Shown here: piece by piece, positions 9,215 through 17,109 of the stretch
Layout: each line of letters begins with the position of its first letter
Position numbering within the stretch: position 1 is the first letter of the stretch
Assembly (NCBI GenBank): GCA_018054455.1
Contig: JAGPJL010000002.1
Span: 22,046-86,045 of the forward strand
Reading direction: 5' to 3'
DNA length: 64,000 nucleotides
From: Parabacteroides sp.
Lineage (GTDB): Bacteria > Bacteroidota > Bacteroidia > Bacteroidales > Tannerellaceae
Translations under genes and position numbers: made by a program
Notes under the pieces: generated by a model
The model's input: only the letters and a program-made list of their open reading frames with translations
The model's database searches: none
Told to the model about the DNA's origin: nothing

Positions 9215-9493
9215 ATGACGAAGACAATCACATTTAACGAGCTACGTAAAATCAAAGACAGTTTGCCAGACGGTAGTACTCATCGGATTGCTGATGAGTT
9301 AGGTTTATCAGTAGAAACCGTTCGAAATTATTTCGGAGGTCATAATTTCAAAGATGGAAAGAGTTGTGGGTTACATATTGAGCCCGGTCCTGATGGCGGT
9401 TTGATTGTTTTAGATGACACAACTGTTTTAGAGCGTGCTTTGCAGATCCTCAATGAAAAAGTTGGGGGGAAAGTGGAAGCACCTGAGGCCTAA
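9215..9493 (+). CDS. small DNA-binding-like protein (helix-turn-helix type)
   Basis: About 92 residues from the ATG at 9215 (MTKTITFNELRK). An in-frame ATG at 9173 adds 14 residues of poor character, so I prefer 9215, which is preceded by an A/G-rich stretch (AAAAAAGGA) at a reasonable distance. Residues 20-45 (HRIADELGLSVETVRNYFGG) read as a helix-turn-helix of the kind found in small Bacteroidetes regulators. The rest is acidic with no other recognisable motif. It stands alone between the bat/PAP2 cluster and a universal stress gene and is closed by its own hairpin terminator. Target unknown. Confidence 0.75.
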   Translation: MTKTITFNELRKIKDSLPDGSTHRIADELGLSVETVRNYFGGHNFKDGKSCGLHIEPGPDGGLIVLDDTTVLERALQILNEKVGGKVEAPEA

Positions 9494-9514
9494 AGAAAAT
9501 TTCAGTAAATAAAG

Positions 9515-9553
9515 AATCCCATAGCATAATTTATTCGCTTTGGGATTTTTTAT
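9515..9553 (+). terminator. hairpin terminator after the small HTH gene
   Basis: AATCCCA (9515-9521) and TGGGATT (9541-9547) form a stem with a 19-base loop, followed by a T-rich tract. The upstream extension of the next open reading frame (from 9540) runs through this hairpin, which supports the later ATG at 9606 as that gene's true start. Confidence 0.75.
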
Positions 9554-9605
9554 TTTTACTAAACCTTTGATAGTAACCTGTTGTTTTATTAAAAAAACCA
9601 TAAGT

Positions 9606-10718
9606 ATGGAAGATAAGTTAGTAACATTAGCTATTCTCACATTTGAAAAAGCTCAAATCTTAAAAACAATGCTTGAGACTGAAGGTATAGAGGTTTATAT
9701 TCATAATGTAAATCTTATTCAGCCTGTTGTCTCTGCTGGCGTTCGTGTACGTATTAAGGAAAGTGATTTGCCGCATGCATTAAGAATAGTTGAAGACAGC
9801 AAGTGGTTTACAGAAGAATCACTTAAGGAGGATTCAAGTACTAGTGTAAAAAAAGTATTAATACCTGTTGACTTTTCTGATTATTCGATTGCTGCATGTG
9901 AAATAGGAATTAACTATGCTCATAAAGTTGGAGCGGAAGTGATGATTCTCCATGCATACTTCACACCATATTTTCCCTCTGCAATTCCTTTAGGAGACAC
10001 TTTAGCCTATCAGATTAATGAAGATGATTCAGTTCAGCATCTGCTCAAACGTGTACAAGATGATATGGCTAATATTTGCACTTTGCTGAAAAGAAAAATG
10101 GATTTAGGTGAATTACCCCGTTTAGAGTTTTCTAATTCACTAAGAGAAGGTTTACCTGAAGAAGAAATCTTAGGTTTTTGTAAGGAATACAATCCAACTT
10201 TAGTTGTAATGGGTACTAGAGGAAAAAGTCAAAAAGATCTCGATTTAATTGGTAGTGTTACTGGAGAAGTCATAGAAATTAGTAAAATTCCTGTACTTGC
10301 TATACCCGAAAATGTTCCTTTTAAAAACTTGAATGATGTGAAGAATATTGCGTTTGCAACATCATTTGATCAACGCGATTTGGTCGCTTTTGATAAATTT
10401 ATGGATTTATTCAAAGACTTTGATATTCAAATTCATATTTTTAATATTTCAACAAGTAAAGATCAGTGGAATGAAATAAGGCTCGCAGGCATTCGTGAAT
10501 ACTTCAAGAAACAGTATCCTAATTCAAAAATTAATCATACAGTTTTGGATGATGGGGATTTATTGTTGGCTATTGAGAAATTTGTTAGAGATAAGAATAT
10601 TGATTTGATTTCATTTAGCACACATAGAAGAGGTATTTTTGCAAGAATGTTTAATCCAAGTATTGCAAGAAAGATGTTATTTCATACTGATACACCTATG
10701 TTAGTATTACATTCTTAA
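9606..10718 (+). CDS. DUF2007 domain fused to two universal stress protein domains
   Basis: A 370-residue protein from the ATG at 9606; the frame is open from 9540, but that extension overlaps a terminator. Residues 1-68 match the DUF2007 type (LVTLAILTFEKAQILKTMLE, then a RVRIKESDLPHAL segment). Residues 82-240 are a UspA domain with the nucleotide-binding signature GTRGKSQKDLDLIGSVTGEV (G-x2-G-x9-G). Residues about 248-370 are a second, divergent Usp domain lacking an intact G-x2-G loop. Tandem Usp proteins often pair one ATP-binding and one degenerate domain. The DUF2007 fusion suggests a signalling input. It is monocistronic, with terminators on both sides. Function is stress-related by family only. 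Confidence 0.88.
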   Translation: MEDKLVTLAILTFEKAQILKTMLETEGIEVYIHNVNLIQPVVSAGVRVRIKESDLPHALRIVEDSKWFTEESLKEDSSTSVKKVLIPVDFSDYSIAACEIGINYAHKVGAEVMILHAYFTPYFPSAIPLGDTLAYQINEDDSVQHLLKRVQDDMANICTLLKRKMDLGELPRLEFSNSLREGLPEEEILGFCKEYNPTLVVMGTRGKSQKDLDLIGSVTGEVIEISKIPVLAIPENVPFKNLNDVKNIAFATSFDQRDLVAFDKFMDLFKDFDIQIHIFNISTSKDQWNEIRLAGIREYFKKQYPNSKINHTVLDDGDLLLAIEKFVRDKNIDLISFSTHRRGIFARMFNPSIARKMLFHTDTPMLVLHS

Positions 10719-10775
10719 TTATAAATTACGTTTATAGTATTTGTTTTTCATATAAGTAGAGTTTGTTATTTGTTT

Positions 10776-10815
10776 GTCCGTGTATTGCTGTGAAGCAACA
10801 CACGGACTTCTTATT
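10776..10815 (+). terminator. long hairpin between Usp and mgtC-like genes
   Basis: GTCCGTGT (10776-10783) pairs with ACACGGAC (10800-10807), and an inner TTGCT/AGCAA stem extends it to about 13 pairs with single mismatched bases and a four-base loop. A T-rich tail follows (TTCTTATTT). It lies between the convergent Usp and MgtC-like genes and most likely ends the Usp transcript. Confidence 0.65.
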
Positions 10816-10905
10816 TACTATATTATGAATGCAATATATTTTATATAATCACCATTATGTTTAATACAATATATTATCCCTTACATCAATACTATCGATA
10901 ACAAA

Positions 10906-11634
10906 TTAAGCCAACAACTTTATCTGGGAGATATACCCCAATGAACGGATTTGATTAAATAGCTCTGTATAAGAGGATTTTGCTTTTACGTTCACTTTAA
11001 AAGTAATGATGGCAATATCTTTTTCATAGTTTTGTTCGTATGAAAGACTCACTATAAATATATTTCTATTCTCTATAATGCTGCGAATCATACGAAGGTC
11101 TGGTGTTGCTGTGTCACAAGTAATTGATAATATTTTATTTACTCCATCAAGCCACATTCTTCTTTCAAGACGTTCTAATGAAACTAAAACAAATAATGTA
11201 AGTAACGTAGTAATTAACGCTGTAATATACATTCCGGCTCCGACAGTCAGACCAATTACGGCAACCACCCAAATACATGCAGCAGTAGTAAGTCCATGAA
11301 CACTTCCATGGCTTTGTATTATTGCCCCGGCACCTAAAAACCCAATTCCGGTTAAAACTTGAGCAGCAATACGGCCAGGATCTCCATTTAAAAAATTTGG
11401 ATATGATTGCGGTATCCAAACAGACAGCAACATCGCTGCAGTTGATCCCATACAGATCAATGTAAAAGTCCTCATTCCAGCATCATGACGCCTAAACTGA
11501 CGTTCGAATCCTATTATAGCACCAAGGACAAAACTAAATAACATTTTTAACGTAGCTGTGTATGGGGTAACTTCCATGCTACGCAAAATTGCAAATAAAT
11601 TATCAAGTGTGTCGTTGTAATTCATATTATACAA
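10906..11634 (-). CDS. MgtC/SapB-family membrane protein
   Basis: A 242-residue protein with about four or five N-terminal membrane helices and a soluble C-terminal domain (about 165-242) with ACT-like character. The family signature GRIAAQVLTGIGFLGAGAII is intact at about residues 87-106, and there is an N-terminal GAIIGFERQ motif. MgtC proteins affect growth at low magnesium and, in several bacteria, F-type ATPase activity; many relatives are uncharacterised. The gene lies 32 bases downstream of pyrD on the same strand, so it may be co-transcribed with pyrK-pyrD. An alternative start three codons in (ATG at 11625) is equally plausible. No magnesium riboswitch is visible upstream. Confidence 0.85.
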   Translation of the reverse strand: MYNMNYNDTLDNLFAILRSMEVTPYTATLKMLFSFVLGAIIGFERQFRRHDAGMRTFTLICMGSTAAMLLSVWIPQSYPNFLNGDPGRIAAQVLTGIGFLGAGAIIQSHGSVHGLTTAACIWVVAVIGLTVGAGMYITALITTLLTLFVLVSLERLERRMWLDGVNKILSITCDTATPDLRMIRSIIENRNIFIVSLSYEQNYEKDIAIITFKVNVKAKSSYTELFNQIRSLGYISQIKLLA

Positions 11635-11666
11635 ACATTGATGCTATATTAAAACAATTTTCTATT

Positions 11667-12578
11667 CTAAACTTCTAATGCTCCAATAATTTCTTTCACA
11701 GATTTATAACCATGTTTATCAAGATATTCATTAATTCCGTTTACTGTTTTTACAGATATTGCCGGATCAATAAAATTATATGTGCCAATCTGAATAGCGG
11801 AAGATCCAGCTAATATAAACTCAACAGCGTCTTTCCAATTAGAAATTCCACCTAACCCAATGATAGGGATTTTTACTGCTTGATATGTTTGCCATACCAT
11901 TCTCAAAGCAATGGGCTTTACACAAGGACCAGAAAGTCCTCCTGTTACTGTCGATAAAACAGGTTTTCTTTTCTCTGCATCAATTGCCATTCCAAGAAGA
12001 GTATTTATAAGAGATACAGCATCAGCTCCTTCACTTTCCACAGCTCGTGCAATCTCTGTTACATCAGTGACATTAGGGGAAAGTTTTACAATAAGTGTTT
12101 TGGGATATACCTTACGAACTGCTTTTACGACTTCAGCAGCGCCAGCACATGTAACACCAAAAGCCATCCCTCCATGCTTTACATTAGGGCAGGAAATATT
12201 AAGCTCAATCGCAGGTATATTATCTAAAGACGCTATTTTCTCCGCGCATTCTATATATGTTTCTATTGTCGATCCACTAACATTTACTATCATGTTAGTG
12301 TCAATATCCTTAATTGTAGGGTATATATTATTGACAAAGTAGTCAGCCCCTTTATTCTGTAGACCAACTGCGTTGAGCATCCCTGCAGGAGTTTCTGCCA
12401 TACGTGGATAAGGATTCCCTTCACGATGTTCAGCAGTTGTACCTTTTACAAAAATCCCTCCAATTTGGCTTAAATCTACAAAATCTGTAAATTCAAGACC
12501 ATAACCAAATGTTCCCGAAGCTGTCATAACGGGATTTTTTAATTGCAGATTTCCTATGTTTACGCTTAATCTAGCCAT
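11667..12578 (-). CDS. pyrD: dihydroorotate dehydrogenase B, catalytic subunit
   Basis: A 303-residue class 1B dihydroorotate dehydrogenase that oxidises dihydroorotate to orotate in pyrimidine synthesis, using FMN. Visible features are the FMN-site start [12 protein letters not shown] (16-27), the substrate loop NAVGLQNKG (69-77), the catalytic cysteine C130 in ELNISCPN, and the C-terminal phosphate-binding GLGGISNW. Cysteine (not serine) as catalytic base and the adjacent pyrK identify the NAD-linked heterotetrameric type. Its start overlaps the end of pyrK by 13 bases, so the two are translationally coupled. It is cytosolic. Confidence 0.96.
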   Translation of the reverse strand: MARLSVNIGNLQLKNPVMTASGTFGYGLEFTDFVDLSQIGGIFVKGTTAEHREGNPYPRMAETPAGMLNAVGLQNKGADYFVNNIYPTIKDIDTNMIVNVSGSTIETYIECAEKIASLDNIPAIELNISCPNVKHGGMAFGVTCAGAAEVVKAVRKVYPKTLIVKLSPNVTDVTEIARAVESEGADAVSLINTLLGMAIDAEKRKPVLSTVTGGLSGPCVKPIALRMVWQTYQAVKIPIIGLGGISNWKDAVEFILAGSSAIQIGTYNFIDPAISVKTVNGINEYLDKHGYKSVKEIIGALEV

Positions 12579-13354
12579 TTTAATTTTTTTGTATTAAATA
12601 TCGGACCTTCTGTACATACACAAACATGGCCATCTACGGTGTTTTCGACACAACAAAGACAAGCTCCGATGCCACAAGCCATTGTATTTTCTAAAGAGAC
12701 TTCACAGGAAATTTCTTTAGAAGCAGCATATTTTGCTACAGCAACCATCATGAGTTTTGGACCACATGTATAAATTTGGTCAAAATATTCTTTTTCTAAT
12801 ATTGAATGATTTGTTACAAATCCTTTTTCGCCTAAAGACCCATCTTCTGTAGTTACATATACTTTTCCGAATTTGGAGAAATTATCTAATTGCAAGACAT
12901 CAATTTTGGATCTGCCACCGAGAAGAAATATTGGCTCATAGCCTAAAGATTTTAAACATGATCCCAAAAACAGCAATGGCGCTGTACCAACCCCCCCGCC
13001 AACTAGTAAAAACTTATTATTTGTTTGAAAAGATTCCGGGATAGAAAATCCATTACCTAAGGGTAATACAAGATTCATTGTATCGCCTTTTCTGTACTCG
13101 GCTATTTTTCTTGTACCATCGCCAATTAATTGAATAAGTAACCAAAGTTCATTTGATTCTTTATCCACATAATTTACAGAAATAGGACGTCTCAAGAAAG
13201 TAGAAGGAGAACCGTCAACCCTAACTTCTACAAATTGTCCTGGAAACATTTCAGGGAGAAGATTCTCTGAAGTTAATTTCAAAAGACAGTAGTTGGGATG
13301 AAGACGGTCGTTTTCCGTTACTTTTAAATCTAGCAAGTACTTCTTCATATACAT
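12566..13354 (-). CDS. pyrK: dihydroorotate dehydrogenase electron-transfer subunit
   Basis: A 262-residue subunit that carries electrons from PyrD to NAD+ through FAD and a [2Fe-2S] cluster. It shows the FAD-binding RRPISV (55-60), the nucleotide-binding loop GGGVGTAP (119-126), and a C-terminal cysteine cluster (C227, C232, C235 and C245 or C247) within [11 protein letters not shown]. Length is typical. An alternative ATG lies two codons in, at 13348. It is first in a minus-strand unit with pyrD and perhaps the mgtC-like gene, and has a good Bacteroidetes promoter just upstream. Confidence 0.95.
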   Translation of the reverse strand: MYMKKYLLDLKVTENDRLHPNYCLLKLTSENLLPEMFPGQFVEVRVDGSPSTFLRRPISVNYVDKESNELWLLIQLIGDGTRKIAEYRKGDTMNLVLPLGNGFSIPESFQTNNKFLLVGGGVGTAPLLFLGSCLKSLGYEPIFLLGGRSKIDVLQLDNFSKFGKVYVTTEDGSLGEKGFVTNHSILEKEYFDQIYTCGPKLMMVAVAKYAASKEISCEVSLENTMACGIGACLCCVENTVDGHVCVCTEGPIFNTKKLKWLD

Positions 13355-13369
13355 TTATCTATTTGAATG

Positions 13370-13401
13370 CAAAGATAAGCGATAAAGCTGGATCAAAGCA
13401 A
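13370..13401 (-). promoter_or_regulatory. predicted pyrK promoter
   Basis: On the minus strand a TTG (13401-13399) is followed after 21 bases by TATCTTTG (13377-13370), matching the Bacteroidetes primary sigma consensus TTG...TAnnTTTG. It lies just upstream of the pyrK start at 13354 or 13348. Confidence 0.6.
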
Positions 13402-13409
13402 TAGAATTG

Positions 13410-13865
13410 TTAGTCTTTCTTGTTTTTTTCCGGCGTAAATGTTTCAAATGTATTGTCTGAATAAAAAATCATTATTTTACTTACATTTTTTGAACATCTT
13501 TCTTCATACTTAATTTGTTCAATAATAGTGTTTTTGCTAGTTGTTTCAGGCCTGTTAACCTCATTTTGCTTGCGATATTCAGGCTCGACCTGCACTGTTG
13601 GCGGATCTATCTCATTCTCGAGGAATAAAGAAGATTGTCCAATTATAGAACTGGCACTTTTTATCATATTTCCTTTTCCGAATAAAAGCCAGTCAGTTTC
13701 TACATATGTAAAACGTTGCATAATTTTTGTCAACACATCCAGGCTTGCATTATTTCGTCCAGAAATAATGTGAGACATAGCAGACCGTTGTATACCGATT
13801 TCTTCTGCAAACCTTGAAGGAGACATACCTTCGTGTTCCATAATTTTTAAAATTCGATCTTTCAT
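13410..13865 (-). CDS. XRE-family transcriptional regulator
   Basis: A 151-residue protein with an N-terminal lambda-repressor-like helix-turn-helix at about residues 14-37 (SPSRFAEEIGIQRSAMSHII). This is followed by a segment typical of Bacteroidales XRE proteins (VETDWLLFGKG at 55-65) and a polar C-terminal half without recognised domains. It is divergent from nothing: the 900 bases upstream are gene-free. That tract carries a good minus-strand promoter and many palindromic motifs, so autoregulation is a reasonable inference. It is followed by pyrK 55 bases downstream, but pyrK has its own promoter. The regulon is unknown. Confidence 0.9.
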   Translation of the reverse strand: MKDRILKIMEHEGMSPSRFAEEIGIQRSAMSHIISGRNNASLDVLTKIMQRFTYVETDWLLFGKGNMIKSASSIIGQSSLFLENEIDPPTVQVEPEYRKQNEVNRPETTSKNTIIEQIKYEERCSKNVSKIMIFYSDNTFETFTPEKNKKD

Positions 13866-14765
13866 CTGTATTATTTATTAAATATCAAAATTTAACTGCC
13901 AAATTGACTTGATTTGGTTAGAAGTGTAAACAAGAGTAATATTACACAAAGGTAAACAAATATTTTTAAATACACAATTTAGATTTACAAATGTGTTTGT
14001 TTACAAATATCTTTTTACGTATACATATGTAACTCTAAAAGATGTAATCAATGTATATCCAATATAAATCATATTAACCTTATTGTTTACTATATGCGTA
14101 CAATAAATTGGATAACAGACGTTTATGTATTGATTAAATATGATAAAAATGCCTTTCACAAAAGTAATGAGTACATTTGTATATATAAACCTGGATTTTA
14201 TTGAAGTAATAGACCCTAATATAGGTATATTGACCTGGTTTAATATAATATACTACTTTATTCCATAGCATAGCTAATCAGTCTCCCCCACTCTACAAGT
14301 AATACATATGTAAACTAAATACATTTGTAATTAGTTTGTTTGTTATTAAATTGATTTGAAACAAATGTAAATTTTAGTATAACTAATTTTGATGCACATT
14401 TGTATACTTTATTGTATCGATACAAATGTATATGATCTTATTTATTAGAAAAGATTGGAATGACAATTTGGCTGAAGATACTTATTGTTTTTTATCTGAA
14501 AATTGTATTTCACCCTTAAGTATGTCGATTTACGGTATATTTGTGAACAAATGGATGAGTAGAAGTAAATATTCAATTCTCAGCAAGCAAAATATGATAT
14601 AAATCACTATAAATCAAAAAAATAAAGGATTATATCTGTACGATTGTAAACAACAATCCAGAAATAACCCCTATTTATATCTAGTATAATATTATTTGTT
14701 AATTATCGCAAGTAGATATTACTATAAAATGTGTATTGGATAAGAATTGTATCAATTGAATACAT
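13866..14765. repeat. 900-base gene-free tract with recurrent TACAAATGTA-like palindromes
   Basis: No open reading frame with coding character was found. The AT-rich tract holds many short palindromic words of one style. They are TACAAATGTG (13986-13995), TTGTTTACAA (13997-14006), TACATATGTA (14022-14031 and 14303-14312), TACATTTGTA (14172-14181 and 14320-14329), AACAAATGTA (14360-14369), CACATTTGTA (14395-14404), TTGTATCGATACAA (14412-14425) overlapping TACAAATGTA (14421-14430), ATTTGTGAACAAAT (14539-14552) and TTGTAAACAA (14644-14653). They lie upstream of the XRE gene and downstream of holA. I interpret them as candidate operator sites. Chance in AT-rich DNA cannot be excluded without a statistical test. 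Confidence 0.6.
13947..13977 (-). promoter_or_regulatory. predicted promoter of the XRE regulator
   Basis: On the minus strand TTG (13977-13975) is separated by 20 bases from TACCTTTG (13954-13947), a close match to the Bacteroidetes consensus, and lies about 80 bases upstream of the XRE start codon. GTAAACAAAT (13952-13961) overlaps the downstream element, and TACAAATGTG (13986-13995) and TTGTTTACAA (13997-14006) lie just upstream. This is the arrangement expected for a self-regulated gene. Confidence 0.6.
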
Positions 14766-15791
14766 TTAATGCAGAATCTTGAATAGTAATTCCTTTAATA
14801 TATCACCATCGGAAGCAGAACTATTTTCAATACCTTTTGACCGCGCGTCGCAAATTCTTATTTCAGAAATTAAATTAAAAACTTTCATTGCAGGATAATT
14901 TTTCATGCCCAAAGTATAATCTTTTAACTGGAAATTGCCTTTAAAACCTAATTCCTGCATTAGTCCATTTTCTGATCGGTCTTTGCTATAATAGCAAATA
15001 AGTAAATTTGAAAAGTAGTTAAAAAGTACAGGAAGTGTAGCCTGAATTGGATTGCTTTTAGGGTTCTTTTCGAAATATTGAATTATACGGTTCGCTTTAA
15101 GTTTATCTTTAGTCGCTATGGCTTTAAGCAATTCAAAGTTATTGTATTCTTTGCTAATACCTATATTCTGTTCTACCAGTTCTGGCGTAATTCTTTTTGT
15201 TGCCTGATTTTTAGGGAGCAGAAGTGCCAACTTTTCTAGTTCTTTATTTAGACGACTTAGATCATTTCCTAAGAAATCAGATAACATTTGTGCAGCCTTT
15301 TGATCTATACCAATACTTTGTTGTTGTAGGTAAGTATTAATAAAAGCAGGCATTTTATAATCAGGAATTCTTTTAGAATCAAATAAGACCCCTACTTTAT
15401 CAATTGAGCTAGCTAATGACCTACGTCTATCTAAAGTTTTGTACTTGTAATTAATTACTAAAACCGTTGATTGAAGTGGATTCAGTACATAGTGATTTAA
15501 TTCTTCAATGTCTTTTATAAGTTGAGCCTCTCTTACTACCACTAATTGATATTTTGACATCATTGGAAATCTGCGAGAAGCATTGATTATCGTATTAACA
15601 TCTGTATCTGCACCGTAGAAAACCATCTGATTAAAATCACGTTCATCTTCAGACAAGACGTTGGTAATTAATAGATCTGTGAGTTTATCCATAAAGAAAG
15701 GCTCGTCACCCATGAAAAAATAAATGGGACTGAACTTTTTCTGAACGATATCTCTTGAGAGTTCTTCGAATGTATATTCTTTTTTTGCCAT
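14766..15791 (-). CDS. holA: DNA polymerase III delta subunit
   Basis: A 341-residue HolA, the clamp-loader subunit that opens the beta sliding clamp. N-terminal features include PIYFFMGDEPFFMDKL (about 18-33), the usual HolA beginning, and the later SRLNKELEKL segment (about 174-183) typical of the delta family. There is no Walker A motif, as expected for delta. Length is normal. It starts 9 bases after the amn stop on the same strand, so amn and holA are probably co-transcribed. The long motif-rich non-coding tract follows it. Confidence 0.93.
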   Translation of the reverse strand: MAKKEYTFEELSRDIVQKKFSPIYFFMGDEPFFMDKLTDLLITNVLSEDERDFNQMVFYGADTDVNTIINASRRFPMMSKYQLVVVREAQLIKDIEELNHYVLNPLQSTVLVINYKYKTLDRRRSLASSIDKVGVLFDSKRIPDYKMPAFINTYLQQQSIGIDQKAAQMLSDFLGNDLSRLNKELEKLALLLPKNQATKRITPELVEQNIGISKEYNNFELLKAIATKDKLKANRIIQYFEKNPKSNPIQATLPVLFNYFSNLLICYYSKDRSENGLMQELGFKGNFQLKDYTLGMKNYPAMKVFNLISEIRICDARSKGIENSSASDGDILKELLFKILH

Positions 15792-15800
15792 AATTCAATT

Positions 15801-16577
15801 TTACCAGCTGAAACGGATGTGACGGATTGTTTTATTTCCTTTAATTATTTGTTTTAGTGCTTCCACTCCCAGTTCTACATGTTCCGGAGCAAAATTTTGA
15901 GTCACTTTCTTATCGCTCTCTTCAGTTTTCACGCCACTTTCGTCCATTGGTTTGTCAGAAATCATTAGTAAAGCGCCTGTAGGAATTTCATTTGCAAAAC
16001 CAGCTGTAAGAAGCGTTGCTGTTTCCATATCGATGCCAGTAGCATGAGTCTTAACCAAATAGGACTTAAAATCGCTGTCGTATTCCCAGACTCTGCGATT
16101 AGTTGTATAAACTGTGCCGGTCCAATAATCGCGGCCCTTATCTCTAATAGCAGAAGAAATAGCCCGAAGCATCGAAAATGCAGGAAGAGACGGAACTTCT
16201 TTAGGTAAGTACTCATCAGAAGTACCCTCCCCGCGAATAGCAGCAATGGGTAATAGATAATCGCCTAAACTATTACTTTTCTTCAATCCTCCGCATTTAC
16301 CTAAAAACAAGACTGCTTTTGGCTTAATAGCAGAAAGTAAATCCATAATTGTTGCTGCATTTGCACTACCCATCCCAAAATTAATAATTGTAATACCTTC
16401 TGCTGAAGCATTTGGCATAGACGACTTGAGACCTAAGATTGGTACATCAAATGTTTCTGCAAATAATTCAACATATTTGGTAAAGTTGGTGAGTAGTATG
16501 TATTTACTAAAGTCTTCCAGCTTTCTTTCAGTGTAGCGTGGTAACCAATTCTCTACAATTTCTTGTTTTGTTTTCAT
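15801..16577 (-). CDS. amn: AMP nucleosidase (short, Bacteroidetes type)
   Basis: A 258-residue nucleosidase of the phosphorylase/nucleosidase superfamily that should split AMP into adenine and ribose 5-phosphate. Recognisable parts are the glycine-rich INFGMGSANAATIMD (about 65-79), FLGKCGG (92-98), and ATGIDMETATLL (about 180-191), which carries the methionine and glutamate that contact ribose. It lacks the extra N-terminal domain of the longer E. coli Amn, as is usual in Bacteroidetes, so the AMP specificity is by homology and less certain than the fold. It is transcribed with holA and divergent from the nuclease-like gene at 16633. Confidence 0.88.
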   Translation of the reverse strand: MKTKQEIVENWLPRYTERKLEDFSKYILLTNFTKYVELFAETFDVPILGLKSSMPNASAEGITIINFGMGSANAATIMDLLSAIKPKAVLFLGKCGGLKKSNSLGDYLLPIAAIRGEGTSDEYLPKEVPSLPAFSMLRAISSAIRDKGRDYWTGTVYTTNRRVWEYDSDFKSYLVKTHATGIDMETATLLTAGFANEIPTGALLMISDKPMDESGVKTEESDKKVTQNFAPEHVELGVEALKQIIKGNKTIRHIRFSW

Positions 16578-16592
16578 AAATCACTATCTTTG
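16564..16592 (+). promoter_or_regulatory. predicted promoter for the nuclease-like gene
   Basis: TTG (16564-16566), 18 bases, then TATCTTTG (16585-16592) matches the Bacteroidetes promoter pattern and lies about 40 bases upstream of the ATG at 16633. It overlaps the start of the divergent amn gene. Confidence 0.5.
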
Positions 16593-16632
16593 AGGATATG
16601 TTTAATATAATTAGGCTCAACAAAAGTAACAA

Positions 16633-17088
16633 ATGTTCTCATTAAACCTCCCATCGTTTAACCCTAAAATAGCAGAAAAGGACGGGAAGCATACGATATT
16701 TGATCCAGTACGGCGGAAATACGTAGTGCTTACTCCTGAAGAATGGGTAAGACAACATTTTGTAAATTATTTGATTAAGGAAAAAGGATATCCTAAGGAA
16801 TTATTGGCTAATGAAATTTCTATTGTCCTAAACGGAACTAACAAAAGATGTGATACGGTTGCATATAATCGATTTTTAGCCCCAGTTTTAATCGCGGAGT
16901 ATAAATCCCCTGCAATCGCTATAAAACAGTCTGTAATCGACCAAATAATACGTTATAACATGGTTTTGAAGGTAAGGTATCTTATTATAAGCAATGGGAT
17001 TAATCATTTCTGTTGTAAAATTGATTTCGAGACTGGAAAATACAGTTATTTAGAGCAAATACCTACATATGACTCTATAATCATTTAA
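16633..17088 (+). CDS. small PD-(D/E)XK protein, type I restriction HsdR N-terminal-like
   Basis: A 151-residue stand-alone protein resembling the N-terminal nuclease domain of type I restriction HsdR subunits. The catalytic pattern of the PD-(D/E)XK fold is intact: D74 in RCDTVAY, then E89 and K91 in IAEYKSP. There is no helicase domain, and no hsdM or hsdS nearby, so this is not a restriction system. In Bacteroidetes such short proteins are common next to housekeeping genes, and their role is unknown. DNA repair or RNA/DNA processing is possible. It is divergent from amn and convergent with the GH9 gene, separated by 21 bases. Confidence 0.82.
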   Translation: MFSLNLPSFNPKIAEKDGKHTIFDPVRRKYVVLTPEEWVRQHFVNYLIKEKGYPKELLANEISIVLNGTNKRCDTVAYNRFLAPVLIAEYKSPAIAIKQSVIDQIIRYNMVLKVRYLIISNGINHFCCKIDFETGKYSYLEQIPTYDSIII

Positions 17089-17109
17089 AACGCCTTTTAT
17101 TAAATATCT

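Noticed and set aside
11911..12342. 143-residue ORF antisense to pyrD
   Set aside because: It lies entirely inside the well-conserved pyrD gene and shows low-complexity serine/threonine-rich translation.
16633..17088. Remnant of a type I restriction-modification locus
   Set aside because: The protein is complete as a small family member with intact active-site residues, and no hsdM/hsdS traces lie nearby.
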